A stretch of DNA of 64,000 nt from contig QEYB01000448.1 in NCBI GenBank assembly GCA_017562135.1, positions 682,001-746,000 on the forward strand, written 5' to 3'. A model generated the notes under the pieces. That model saw only the letters and a program-made list of their open reading frames with translations. It searched no databases and was not told where the DNA came from. The stretch is from Dipylidium caninum. Taxonomy: Eukaryota > Platyhelminthes > Cestoda > Cyclophyllidea > Dipylidiidae. A program made the translations under genes and the position numbers. Every line of letters begins with the position of its first letter. Position 1 is the stretch's first letter. Below, piece by piece: positions 50,092 through 61,000 of the stretch.

Positions 50092-52473
50092 TCATTGTGG
50101 GGGGTTTGATGACCAACTTCCGGTTGGCTGAGTATTCTTTAAACAGAAGAAAAGAAAGTTAGCGCCACGGAAGTAGCAACGTGCAATAAACCTTAAGAGA
50201 TCGCCCACTTTTGCGAAACACCTTGCCGAAGGAAACACGCTTTTTCTGAGACGAAGAAGAGACTTCGTCGAGTACTGCAAGATCAAATTCAGGTTCTATC
50301 ACACTAGACATTGGTTCACTGTTTATTGGGGAAGTAGGTGCCACGGTCACATTACCCTTTTCGTCATCATTACTGTCCACCTGAAGTAACGCAGTCGCAT
50401 GAGAGATCAAAAGCGTAGTCAACATTGTAGAAAAAAGTGAAGCAATGAGAACTTTTTAATAATTTGTGGGAGAAAAACAAACTCTTAATAAAACTATGTG
50501 GATAAGACGTGCTTAGGATAATTCGAAAATGACAGAAAACGACTTTTACGTCGTGGCAGCAGTGGTAAGGGAACGTGAATGAGCTGGCCTACTGTGGACG
50601 ATATCATCTATGACGAAGTAGCTCTTCCCCAACTGGCGTATACAGTGTCAACGACCGCAAGCGCTTTTTAAATAAGGCATCGCACCACTTCCAAAATGGA
50701 GAAGAATTTATGATCCCGAAATACCAAGATAATAAACGACTTTTATGCTCGAAGCTACTAACGAGTTAGTCTTTGACATCGCTACCTCTAGTTTATAGTG
50801 GAGAAATAAATAAAATAATGCAATAACATGAATCACATCCATCGAGCAAAAAAATAAGGTAAAATATCAAAAATCCCCGGATTTAATTAATAACTTTTCT
50901 TATGCAACTCCTAATAAAACTTAAGCCTCATTTATCATTATTACTAATCTATTATTATTTATTACTATAGAGCGTGATCGAAACAAAATTATAAGGGACA
51001 ATTGCGCCATACCATTGAGAATGATAGCGATTTTTGATCGGGGGAAAGCAAAGAGTCTTCCGCCCCAACGGCATCGCTAGCAACTACTTTTTGTCGTTTA
51101 GGCCGGCTTACTGTAAATTCAGAGGAAACTTCCTAAAGAATAAAACAAAAGTTCGCCACACTTTGTATCAGAAATGATGTTATGAACAAAGAGTAAACTA
51201 CTTGAGTAGAGCTTTCACGAGAGGAATTTTCATCCCGTTTTCTTTTCCTTGTGGTAACAGTTAAAACTGGAGATAGATTAGAAGCATCTTCAGTACCATT
51301 GTGATTTGTTGGGTTCGCAAGATTACAGTCTTTGGACTTCTTTACATGGAGTCTACATTGAGAAGAAAAATAGTAACATGCATTAAAAAAAGAGACATGT
51401 TGCCTATACGCTTATTTCCCTCACATTAGAGCGATTTTCCGTAAAGTTTTCTTGTGAGCCAAAAAGACTGTAGAAGACTCCAACAACTCGTCGCTAATTT
51501 CTTTCAAGGGCAACTAGAGATGGAACGCTAGTGAATATAACAAAGGGTACTTACAGTGGGATGTTGTCGCATCTCTTTGGCTAAGAAAAACAGGAGCTTT
51601 ATCAACTCTGACGTATAAACATTGCCTCTATCAGTGAGGGAGAATTTCAAGTCACTAATCACAAACTCACCGAGGAATAGACTGAAGAGTTTGCACAGCG
51701 CTTTTGAAAAAAGAAGAAATCAATGTGGCAATACCCTACATTTTGGTTAATTAAACAGTCAACATACCTCCTCATTACTCAACTCCTGCCGAATAACAAG
51801 GCACATATGGAGCTTCAAATCAATGGCTGAATTAAAATTGGTGTTGATAATGTGTTCAAAGACAGCATTTACAAGAGTCTCCAGGGAAACAAACCGTCCA
51901 TTAACAGCTCCAATGCAACGTACAAAGAAATCTCGCGCGAGCTACAATAAGCCATTAATTTGTAATGTTAAGAGCAATGAAAACAAAATTGGCGTGCTAG
52001 CATAGTTGTTTTTAAGTTAATAACATTAAGAATCACAAGGGCACAGTCGGTCATACCATCAAAAACCTGTCCTGTCGCCAGATGTCCAAAGTGTCCCATT
52101 CACGAGCCAAAGTCTCAAAAATGGCCTTCACATACATGGCACGAATTTCTGGAGACTTAGAGAGTGAGACAAGCCTAACAATTCTTTTAACAGCTTCTTC
52201 CTGTACATATGTATTAAGGTCAGAAAGCGTTACCTGAAGCAGTAGTTTATCCTGCATCCATAGACTATAATGTAAACCTTTACAGATGCCAAGTATGTCT
52301 TTATATGACATATCAACTAAATTAAAAATCCGTAATTATATTACATGGAAGTTACATCGATCGGATCCAGGATTAAGGCTCAAAAGTTCACGAACGTACT
52401 TGTACCCCAATTTTCGTGTTTTCGTTTCACCAGAAGCCAGTAATTTGGCTAACTTCGACACTCTACTTAGCAT
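50092..52473 (-). CDS. RRP1: Ribosomal RNA processing protein 1 (RRP1/Nop52 family), 11 exons
   Basis: Nucleolar protein needed for late pre-rRNA processing and 60S subunit formation (family knowledge). Exons in transcription order: 52473-52356, 52316-52234, 52200-52057, 51941-51779, 51700-51671, 51580-51555, 51513-51425, 51352-51202, 51132-51013, 50380-50192, 50127-50092. Phases agree throughout, and 1,149 nt give 382 aa. The Nop52 domain is clear: LAKLLASGETKTRKLGYKYV, GICKGLHYSLWMQDKLLLQ, then EEAVKRIVRL and LAREWDTLDIWRQDRFLM. The second half is less conserved and basic, with nuclear-localisation-like RKRKRDE and RPKRQK and a KKRVSFG motif near the C-terminus. Intron 2 is 33 nt and in frame. 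Exons 5 and 6 are 30 and 26 nt. The donor of exon 4 (GTAATG at 51,778) was chosen because it restores phase; the adjacent GTATGT donor at 51,767 would shift the frame. The start ATG is in the first exon at the family's usual position. Confidence 0.9.
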
Positions 52474-53393
52474 ACTAGAGCGATTACCTAAAATAATCAA
52501 GCATTGCGGTATTTATACAGATGGTAGCAATAAATAGGTAACTGCAAGGCTACTACAACGCATTAAAAGAGTAATAAAGGTAGTTCTAGCTAGGGCTTTT
52601 ACGTCAAGTCGAATTACTTAGTTCACGAAGGATCGAACCCACCAGCCGCCGGGCCGCGCATGCGAATTTGAGTAGCCGCACTTCGATATTGTTAACTTCA
52701 ATAAATTTTAAGCCAGCAGTTAAGTACGGCATAAAAGAGCATGTTATACACATTGGGTGTAGGATGTCTCATGTAAATTTATGAGTCGATTTGCATGACA
52801 TATATGAGCAATTTTGCCGAGTCAGCTAAATGCATATGTATGAGGTAAATACAAGACGATGGCGTGCAGGCATTTCCCGCTTTCATCATAAAGCAGACGT
52901 ACGGGTGGGAGTTTAAATCTTAGTGTACTAGCGGCATAGGGCGCTTGAAAGTTTCCGCCTCCAAGGGTCCACCTCGGATACTCATAGGCTACAGAAGCGT
53001 TCTCCACACGCTTGCGAAATAGTTGCGAGTTAAAAGATTCTCTGACGATCGGTGTGCAGTGCTATCAGGGGGAAATTCTGATCAAAGATCTTACGGCATC
53101 ATAATATACCGCAATTTTTGGTTTGTTAGTCGCAACATCTTAATTTGCTCTGAAGTATCCTACCTTTAGGTGATGAAGGCAAACAACAGCTATTTCATAG
53201 GCAACTATACACAATTTGAAAAAAAGTGTACTTCATTGTTAGAAAAGGCATACAACAAAAGCCTGTGGTATTTAGTATTTATAACCAGTCTGCTTGGATT
53301 GCCAATTTACTTCATCTGAGTGCCTTCAAATTAATGGTTGACACTCGCGGATAATTTGCCCTCCCCGTGGTATCGTGAGTTTCGTTCCATAAA
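52474..53393. promoter_or_regulatory. Divergent promoter region of RRP1 (-) and NDUFA6 (+)
   Basis: The start codons of the two genes are 920 bp apart and face away from each other, so both promoters must lie here unless upstream untranslated exons exist. A GGTTCGATCC element (minus strand, about 52,631-52,640) resembles a tRNA-type B box, but the surrounding arms do not pair as a tRNA. Confidence 0.5.
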
Positions 53394-53794
53394 ATGTCCG
53401 CGTATGGGGGCTTCAAGGTCGCTAGGCCCATTCTTTCTAAGACTCCTCAAGAAGCTAGACGACGTGTTTTGCATCTTTATCGCGCGTGGTACCGGCAACT
53501 GCCGTTCCTTATTAAGGAGTATGGATTTTCATCTGTCAACGCTACCCTACCGCAATTTCAACAAAAATTAAGGGAAGAGTTTTTGAAGAACAAGGACGTT
53601 AAAGACATTCGTGTTATTGATCTTCTTGTGCATCGGGTACCTCTTTGTCGTCCTAAGCTTATCTCTTAGGGACAAAATGATCTCTTGGAGGTCGCACATC
53701 TGTGGCGTCTGACACTCAAATTATGGAGCATTTCCATGAAACTGCCCAAGAAAAACCGAGAGGCTTCCTCGGTAAATTTTTTAGCGGTCATTAG
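53394..53794 (+). CDS. NDUFA6: NADH dehydrogenase 1 alpha subcomplex subunit 6 (complex I LYR subunit), apparent frameshift in exon 2
   Basis: Accessory LYR-motif subunit of respiratory complex I in the mitochondrial inner membrane. Exon 1 (53394-53636, 81 codons) starts at ATG 53394. It contains the LYR motif in EARRRVLHLYRAWYRQLP and the conserved FLKNKDVKDIRVIDLLVHR. A 33-nt intron (53637-53669) follows. Exon 2 opens GQNDLLEVAHLWR in frame. The conserved C-terminal half (IMEHFHETAQEKPRGF, LGKFFSGH, stop at 53792-53794) is then in another frame. One base appears to be missing at about 53,709-53,710, between TGG CGT and GAC ACT CAA. Without correction the frame continues into unrelated residues past 53,794. 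Length without the shift is about that of the family (human 128 aa). Since both halves are well conserved, an assembly error or recent mutation is likelier than an old pseudogene. Confidence 0.9.
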
Positions 53795-53797
53795 GAC

Positions 53798-53803
53798 AAT
53801 AAA
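53798..53803 (+). terminator. Polyadenylation signal of NDUFA6
   Basis: AATAAA begins four bases after the stop codon predicted from the conserved C-terminus. This implies a 3' UTR of only a few tens of bases and supports that stop as the true gene end. Confidence 0.6.
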
Positions 53804-56634
53804 GGTATCATTTACTCCGAATACACAGCTATGTACAAATGAGTGTCGTGAACATTGCGTATTACGAGGAAATGACCAACATGAAGTGTTTTTCTGATTC
53901 TTTCTCTTTCTGGTTCTTCTCTTTGACGGTACCGGGACCGGGTTTGGGGGGGGAAAATTGACATCAATATAATATGGTCCTCACGGTTTACTCAGTTTAA
54001 CGCTTTAACACATTGTTTGATTGGGTAAAATAGGTGTTGTCGTATAAATATTCGCCTTGAAATGCATTCTTACTCACTATGATGCTTTTTATTTGATTTG
54101 TTGTTGATTTTATCTGTGTGTCATTGGCTGCGGGAGCCAGTCATCGTGCTATTCGTCCCCTTTTGATCAGATGGACAAGTCTTCTTCATTTTACGCGTTA
54201 CTGATGCTTTATCGGTAGAAGTTATTAATGTAACAGATGTCACTGATATTACTCCATCTGATCGTTAAAGTGAAAAATTGCTTGTTGCTGATCGAAATAG
54301 CATGGGTGGTTCCCCCGAAGTGGTGCGTATTTCTCCCTTTTGAAGTGCTGGGTCCCTGCTCTTTAAATGAAAAATGTGGCACGAGTTTTTTAAATTTTAT
54401 GGCGGTCTTTCGGTTTGATCGTGAGAAATACTTCAAAAAATTGCAGACGACGGAAAACATACAATCAAATCAGGAATGACATCAGCGACTATTATTAGAT
54501 TCACATTCGATGCAGTCCTAAAGTTTGGCCAAACGCCTTGCAGAAATAAGCTATAATGGATTCCGACTAATGATCTGTGAACAACAGCGGTTAGTTCAGT
54601 CAAGAGTTTTGTTTTGAGATAATTAGTGGTAGATTGCGGTAATCTCGCCGACCTGTTGTGGAAGTAGGTCTCTTTTTCTAACATCTTTAGTAGGGTTTGT
54701 GTTTGTTTTAAACTCCGTTGATTCCCACTTTTTATCTAATTTTCTTATTTGCGTTAGATAAGATGGGTAGCTTTTGCGAAATTTCTTCCCATGCAGTAGA
54801 ACACTGATACTCGAAATATTCTAAACAGTTCATTTGATTAATGAATCATCAGCGAAACGGGGGATTACGTTCCCGTTGTGTACGGATCCTTCAGGCCGTG
54901 AATAGAGCGGTTTTGAGAATCATTGTTCACGAAGAGAGTGATGCGACTCACTTCGAGGCTTTTTGAGAGTGCCTCAAGGTCAAATTTTTTTAGTGATCAA
55001 ATAAATGAGTACTTACCGTCGACTGACAGAAGTTAGAGGCGATCAGACATCATTGTATGATAAGTAGTGTTGAAAATCAAGACTGACGTAGGTCTTAATG
55101 AAATATTCGCAACTCTTTTGTAGCAAACTGATTGCTGACGTCAATTAAGACATGTTGAAAATCTCCTCTTCTTAGCACCTTTTTATGAGTGGACATGACA
55201 GGATGAGTTTTTTAGACAAATCTTCAAGCTGAATACATTTCTCCACAGGTAGATGACTTGGTTTTATTGAGCAGAATTGATGTGGTGTCTGTATTCAGTT
55301 GGAAGGTTGGTCTGGTTGATGCATTCGGATACCTGTCCGCAAGCCGTTTACCCTCATCAATCACCGGGGATTCTTCACACTTCACAGATAACTTTTACCG
55401 AGCTTGAAGGAACATGGTAGCTGACACGTTACGAGTGTTATGAGTCTGAGAACCCGATTTTACTTCCTCCACTTGTAGAACTTTCATTGGCAATCTTGTA
55501 GGGACAATAAGATTTCCCTTCTGACATTCAGCACCAATCCTTGCAGAGTCCTAATCTTTGCTATTCTTAATTCGCCTCTAGACCAAGGGAAAAGCGGTTC
55601 ATTGTTTAGGGTTTTGGTCATTATGAGAACTCCTGAGAGGGAAACTCGTGGATTGGATCGGGAGTGTATGAAACACGCTGCGCTTAATCAGAACTTCACA
55701 AATCGGACAGCTACAAGTATGCCTTTTTGGGATAAAAGCGATTGTTGCCCGTGATTGTTAACCTTATTTGAATGGGGAACAGGTGGGAGGAGGAGGAGGA
55801 GGGGAAGGGGAAGGTCACAGTAGGCGGCTATTCAAGGGCGAAGCAAAGAAAACGCACTCTTATATTTCAAGGAAGGAGAATGAACATATTTAGTAAGAAT
55901 TAAATGAGATATCGACAGGATGTTTTAATTTAATCTCCAAAAATGAACTGTCGAGGAGTGACATGGGTTACAGATGTTCGGTTATTGTCCTTACAAACGA
56001 ATCGCACTTTTCGTTGTAGATGAAAATGCCAAACTTACTCAAATGAGGAAATTTTGGAGGATAAAGAGGAAAAGGAGATTGAGAACGTGAAAAAGTTAAA
56101 CCCTAGCCTATCCACAACCCTCCTTGGTGGACTATCGAGATATTTTGTTCCTGTATAAATAACCAGGAACCCAAACTTCGCCTGAAGTACTTTTAACACT
56201 AGGTAATTTAAATTTTTGCAGTCCATTTGATTAGTCGACCAGCGATTCATGCAAATTCCTAGACACCATGTCTGCAATGGCATAGCGTAATTTACTTGGA
56301 AAGCAATCATGTAAAAAAACCGGATTGAAAAGTCTACAAAATCACAAAACCAGGTGCGAGCTTACTGTCTCAAATGGAAAGTGAATACTGCAAGGACAAT
56401 GAGTTTTCTACGTGAGTGGAACAAAGGTTGATCAAATTTGAAACGCCTAGTGCCTTCAGGCTTCCGTGAAACTGGCAAATTACCTTAAGTAGGGGCGATA
56501 TTCCATCCATTGAATACAGAAGGTTTGTAGACAGGACCCACGGGCATAAGGAGGGGAAGACGGAAAATGAAGTCGCCTTACACTGTCGAAGCACCTCCGT
56601 AGAATGCACAACCCTCAGCAGGTTTCTGACCATC

Positions 56635-56670
56635 AAGACCGATGCCTTGCTTAAGACCGATGCCTTGCTT
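56635..56670. repeat. Perfect 18-bp tandem duplication
   Basis: AAGACCGATGCCTTGCTT occurs twice head to tail with no mismatch. Confidence 0.95.
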
Positions 56671-57164
56671 CACAATTTGCTTGCCGGCATCAACATCGAG
56701 TCGTCTTGGGGACGATGTTCACGAACATGAAGATTCGCCATCCTGTGCGGTGGTGTTGGCCGGTTTCGTGTGGGAAATGCTTGACTGTGTCGTACACCCC
56801 GAACACGAAAAATTTCCTAGGTTGCGACACACAATAAATTTTTTTTTGTACGAGGAGATAATTTGTAAGTTGACCTCCCCTAAGCACCATCTCGGGTATT
56901 TTATGCTTCTCTGTGACATCAAACTGTATTATTAGTACTACACTAAAAATTACTTTTGACTTTGCTATTTTGGATGTAGCAGATAGTAAAAGCTACCCTT
57001 TCCCTAAAGAGGTCGTTGTTTTTTCTCAACCTGGAGGTCAACAGTCGCAGTGGCAAGTGCATGCAACTCGCAGATTAACCGAAGGTGTCAAGTGTGGTGC
57101 GGCCATGATTGCGCTTCCTGGAGAAGGAAACTTCGTAAAGACAAACTGCTTTACATTCCTTGTC

Positions 57165-57820
57165 TACGCCGGTTGCAGACGCCCTTCTTGACTAACCTCC
57201 TTATCTTGAAGAACTTGTACGAACCCGTTTGACGTGAGTACGCTGTCGTCTACGTAAAAAACGCTATTTATCAGTTGATTTGGGTTGGGTGCAGAGGCCG
57301 ATGAACCCTTGAAGATAGCACATTTGTCACCTAAGGGCGACGAAAGTGGTCTATTAACAGATTTCACCAAGAGATCTTGGGTTACAGCGGGTGGGTGGGG
57401 CTCACTTACGAGGCTAGGAAAGGATTTCGTGCCACGGTGAAGGGTGTATATGAAACCTTGCCAACACGGAAACACCCATTGGAATGTCTTAGTCATTAAT
57501 GTTTGGCGTAATTGAGCCGGACCCAGCAGTTACCTAATACCACACAAATTTTGCCTCCAAAATAAGTGGACAATGCGACTGGTGAAGAGGCGGGAGGTAC
57601 AAAGAGGGTGTTTTTATCACTTCTGAGTATTCTAAAGTGGTTTGCTACTATTGCACGGTATGGATCCAAAGTAATCCTTTCTCCATTACCGGCCTTCCAG
57701 CGGCTTTGAAGCACAGATTTCTTTGGCAATATATTGGTGTGATTTTCCACACCTTGGTAGTGTTTGCTTTCCACTGCAGGCCGTATTCCACTGATGATTA
57801 ATGGTTGATGTGCGGAGCAC
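57165..57820 (-). mobile_element. Possible retroelement remnant (reverse-transcriptase-like YVDD)
   Basis: A minus-strand frame includes NSVFYVDDSVLTSN at about 57,235-57,275. The FYVDD core and following small residues resemble the catalytic box of LTR-retrotransposon reverse transcriptases. The flanking frames (57,496-57,822) show no other motif I can name, and no long terminal repeats were found. The four-residue box could be chance. Confidence 0.25.
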
Positions 57821-60800
57821 AATTGAAGGGCTACACCTCTACGCCGGAAGAGCGAGCTGCCATCACTTACAGACCAACGAAGTCGAAGGTGAAGACGTTA
57901 AAGCGGGGAGCTATATCAGAGTCCATCCAATGGGCTATTTAAGAGTAAAATGGATTTCTAGAGGAGGGCATGCTTTTACTTGAATCGTGAAACAATTCCC
58001 ATTGAGTTTGCGCACGGTTTAAGCGATGCAAATCGTTAAATGCAACGAGATGCCCTCCTCAAATTGCTAATATTCATTAACTAGACAAAAAAACCGGTAG
58101 AATCCATTGAATGACAGGTGAAAGAGAAGGCGACGACACCACAAGCCTCCGTACTCTCGAAAGTCAGCCCTGAAGCTCCATTCTTGAAAATAGAGGGAGT
58201 TAATTCACGGTGCCTGTCTATGATAGACGTGATCTTTCCTTTTTTAGGCGTCTATGAATATGCGCTATCTGAAGGTTGCATAATTACGTGTTTACCGTTT
58301 CATTTTAAAGTAGTGGCCTCCATTTGCATGTGTATCTCCTAGCTCACAGAACTGCTAGAGCAAATATCGGCAGGCAAATTGTTCGCCCTAGTAGTACTTT
58401 AACATGTTGGTATGAGGTAGACCATTTTTTGGCATTAAAATCCAAAAGTTTCAAATCACTTGGGTCTCGGTTGTAATGCGCGGCACGGTCACTGCAGTCG
58501 CCACACAGGAGACGCCAACACCACACTCTCACAATCCAAATATTCAAATTCCCCTTTTTAAGGCAAAGATTAGTCTTATTTCAATCTAATACTCCATGAA
58601 ATTAATCTTAGTGAGTGCAATGAAGTAAAATATGTCCTTGAAAGTAAAAACAGATAAATCGCGCGTTATTCTAGTCCGAGCAATAAATACCAACATCACA
58701 TGAAGTCATACTCCGGCGTCGCATGGACACCATACGAGCTACAAGAACCTTACTGAGTTGTGAGGCATACAATCGCCAATCACTTTGTTATGGCAACAGT
58801 GGCTAAATATTTATGGAGTCTTTCCTTACTCACTGTTGAAAAATATGGCACTTAATCCCGAAGAGGTAGCGTAAAGGAGGAGCTCACACCGTAATGACGA
58901 AATTCGAATACTGGCAGTACTGGAGATGGGAGCACTTAATACTACGGCATATGTTGCGCTGTCTGAGAGATGCGACACCTCACACTCGCGTCCCGACGTA
59001 TAACTTACTGAGGACTGCGATGAAATTGCCCGTAATGCGGGGAAAAACAACCTGCTTATTGTAAGTAAACGTCTAAGTCGCTTCATGGCGCGTCACTGCC
59101 CCATTCACTGAAACCGTTTCCCTGAATCACAGTGAGCCTCATTGTATCAGGTTGCATTCAAGAGGTGCTGAGGAACAGAACGTTGTGGAGGAGATTTTAG
59201 GATAGCCAGACAATCGGGTTGAGGCCTATAATCGGGAGACGGTGGAGGGTTTACAAGAGTAGCCCCTCATAATTATGGTGAAGATGGAGGACCTTCTCAT
59301 ATGAACTGCTCCATCATTTAACATTTGTATTAGGTGATTCAGAAAACTCGAACCGGACAGAACGTCATAAATCTGCAGACTATAAAGAGATTTGATTGAA
59401 CCCTCGCCTTTTTAAATAAAATTCAAAAGAACCTTCTTCTCAGAGCCCTTCATTGTCTTCGCAAAGTACAACTCAAATATAACCGGCATTTCAGACCCTA
59501 GGCAACGAACATCCCTAATTTCCTGCCCATTGAATTGTGAAGGCCGGTTAACGCGTTCCGTGTGAGGACAACCAAGAAACGTCGACTGGCCATTTGTGCT
59601 GCGAGATCGCGGTGGTGCATGACTGCTGGGACGGTGAGGAGTAGGTGGCACGACCGTGTCCTCACGAAACAACAGGCCTACTGCTATAACAAGGGCCTCG
59701 ACAAAAGGCAATTGTCATAGCTCAGCGGACCAATAAGTGTATGAGACCGTGCATACCCAATCAGGAGAGCTCACTTTGTGCATAGGTGGTATAATAAGAA
59801 TCGTATTTGAAATTTCCTATTATGTGTGTTGAGACCACGGGATAACAGGGACCCCTTAAAAAAAATGGACAACGAGACCCTGGGCCAAGAAACTAGCACC
59901 GCTTCAAAATGTAAGCTTGTTGTACTCATGTTTTGTGTAAAAAATATGCATTTCTCGTCTGGCCTCATTACCTACTCCCTTCTTTTCTTCTCGTAAAAAT
60001 ACCTTTTCTACCGTGCGACTGATTTCCTTTGTTGCCTTTTAATATGAAATGATAGAAGTAAGGAGACTTTGGAGTTTGCGGACAATAAAGAGAAATGGAA
60101 TTGGAAATAGTCATGTTGGAGCGTTTCCGGTTGTCTCGGTTGATTGTGTAGCAGATCAACAAAGTAAATCCTACACCTACAAGCGTAAATAAGCATTGCC
60201 TGGCAATATTTCACCGTTATCGTTACTGCCGTCTCGAAAGACAGGCGACGCGACTTCTCTCCTAAAACATCCTCTTGCTCATTCCCGCCTAAAATTCTTA
60301 TTCTAATTAAGTGTTGTACACATTTCACACATGTGTGACGCAGCTAATGACGACGTTCATTAGTACGCTAATTTCTCAATTAACCTAACTTTTATGCGTT
60401 AATGAAAGTTGCTCACTGTTTTGACGAAACCAGCACTGAGGATGACGTCTCATTTCTCCCTGTAGAACAATGGGTTAAATATGCCTAAACAAGAGCGTTT
60501 GTCGGCACGTTAATGAGCTCTCTAATTAAATATGGGAAAAAGGGAGAACATCAGGTGTGAAAAATCCACAGAACTGTGATTTTGACAAGCGGGAATCCAA
60601 GCTGCCTTGTAATAAAAAGCAACTATGTGGTTTAACAGTATGTGTGGGGAGGCAGGCAGGCAGGCAGCAACTGGGGGATCGCAAACCGTGGCCTAACACA
60701 AGGCAGAAAGGTGGTCGGCCCAATTCCCAGTTTTCTTCACCGCGCAGATTTAACAACTACACAAGTAGAGGCTGTACCCTCCTGCCAGAAGGCACCCTTA

Positions 60801-61000
60801 CCTCGAGGTATTCCTCCGAAAGCAATCAGTTTGTCTCAGACCAACCGAACAATCGGGTTTATAGCCTTTCCTTTCCGGGCAAAGTGTTCTTTGTCCTTAC
60901 CGAGTGATTGGGGTGTACAAAATGCCTGAAAGCCACAAACATTTGGCCGGAGACGAGGAGTTCAACCTCCCTACATGCATCCCGGGTTGATTCGGTTTAG

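Larger units (their letters stand above)
53804..61000. other. Gene-poor stretch between NDUFA6 and the SLC4 exons
   Basis: 7.2 kb without a recognised gene. It is AT-rich, with short purine-rich repeats (55,788-55,813), a perfect 18-bp tandem duplication (56,635-56,670) and an AGGC tetranucleotide repeat (60,649-60,667). Further 5' exons of the SLC4 gene may be hidden in the right part. The frame at 60,557-60,907 resembles no known protein. Confidence 0.5.

Noticed and set aside
51768..51778. Use of the GTATGT donor right after ...RQELSNEE in RRP1 exon 4
   Set aside because: It looks stronger than GTAATG, but it would leave phase 0 and break the frame through the following 30-nt and 26-nt exons. 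The GTAATG site keeps the frame to the stop. This should still be tested with transcripts.
52600..52700. Possible tRNA or tRNA-derived SINE (GGTTCGATCC on the minus strand)
   Set aside because: The B-box-like decamer is present, but the T-arm and acceptor stem do not pair and no A box lies at the right distance.
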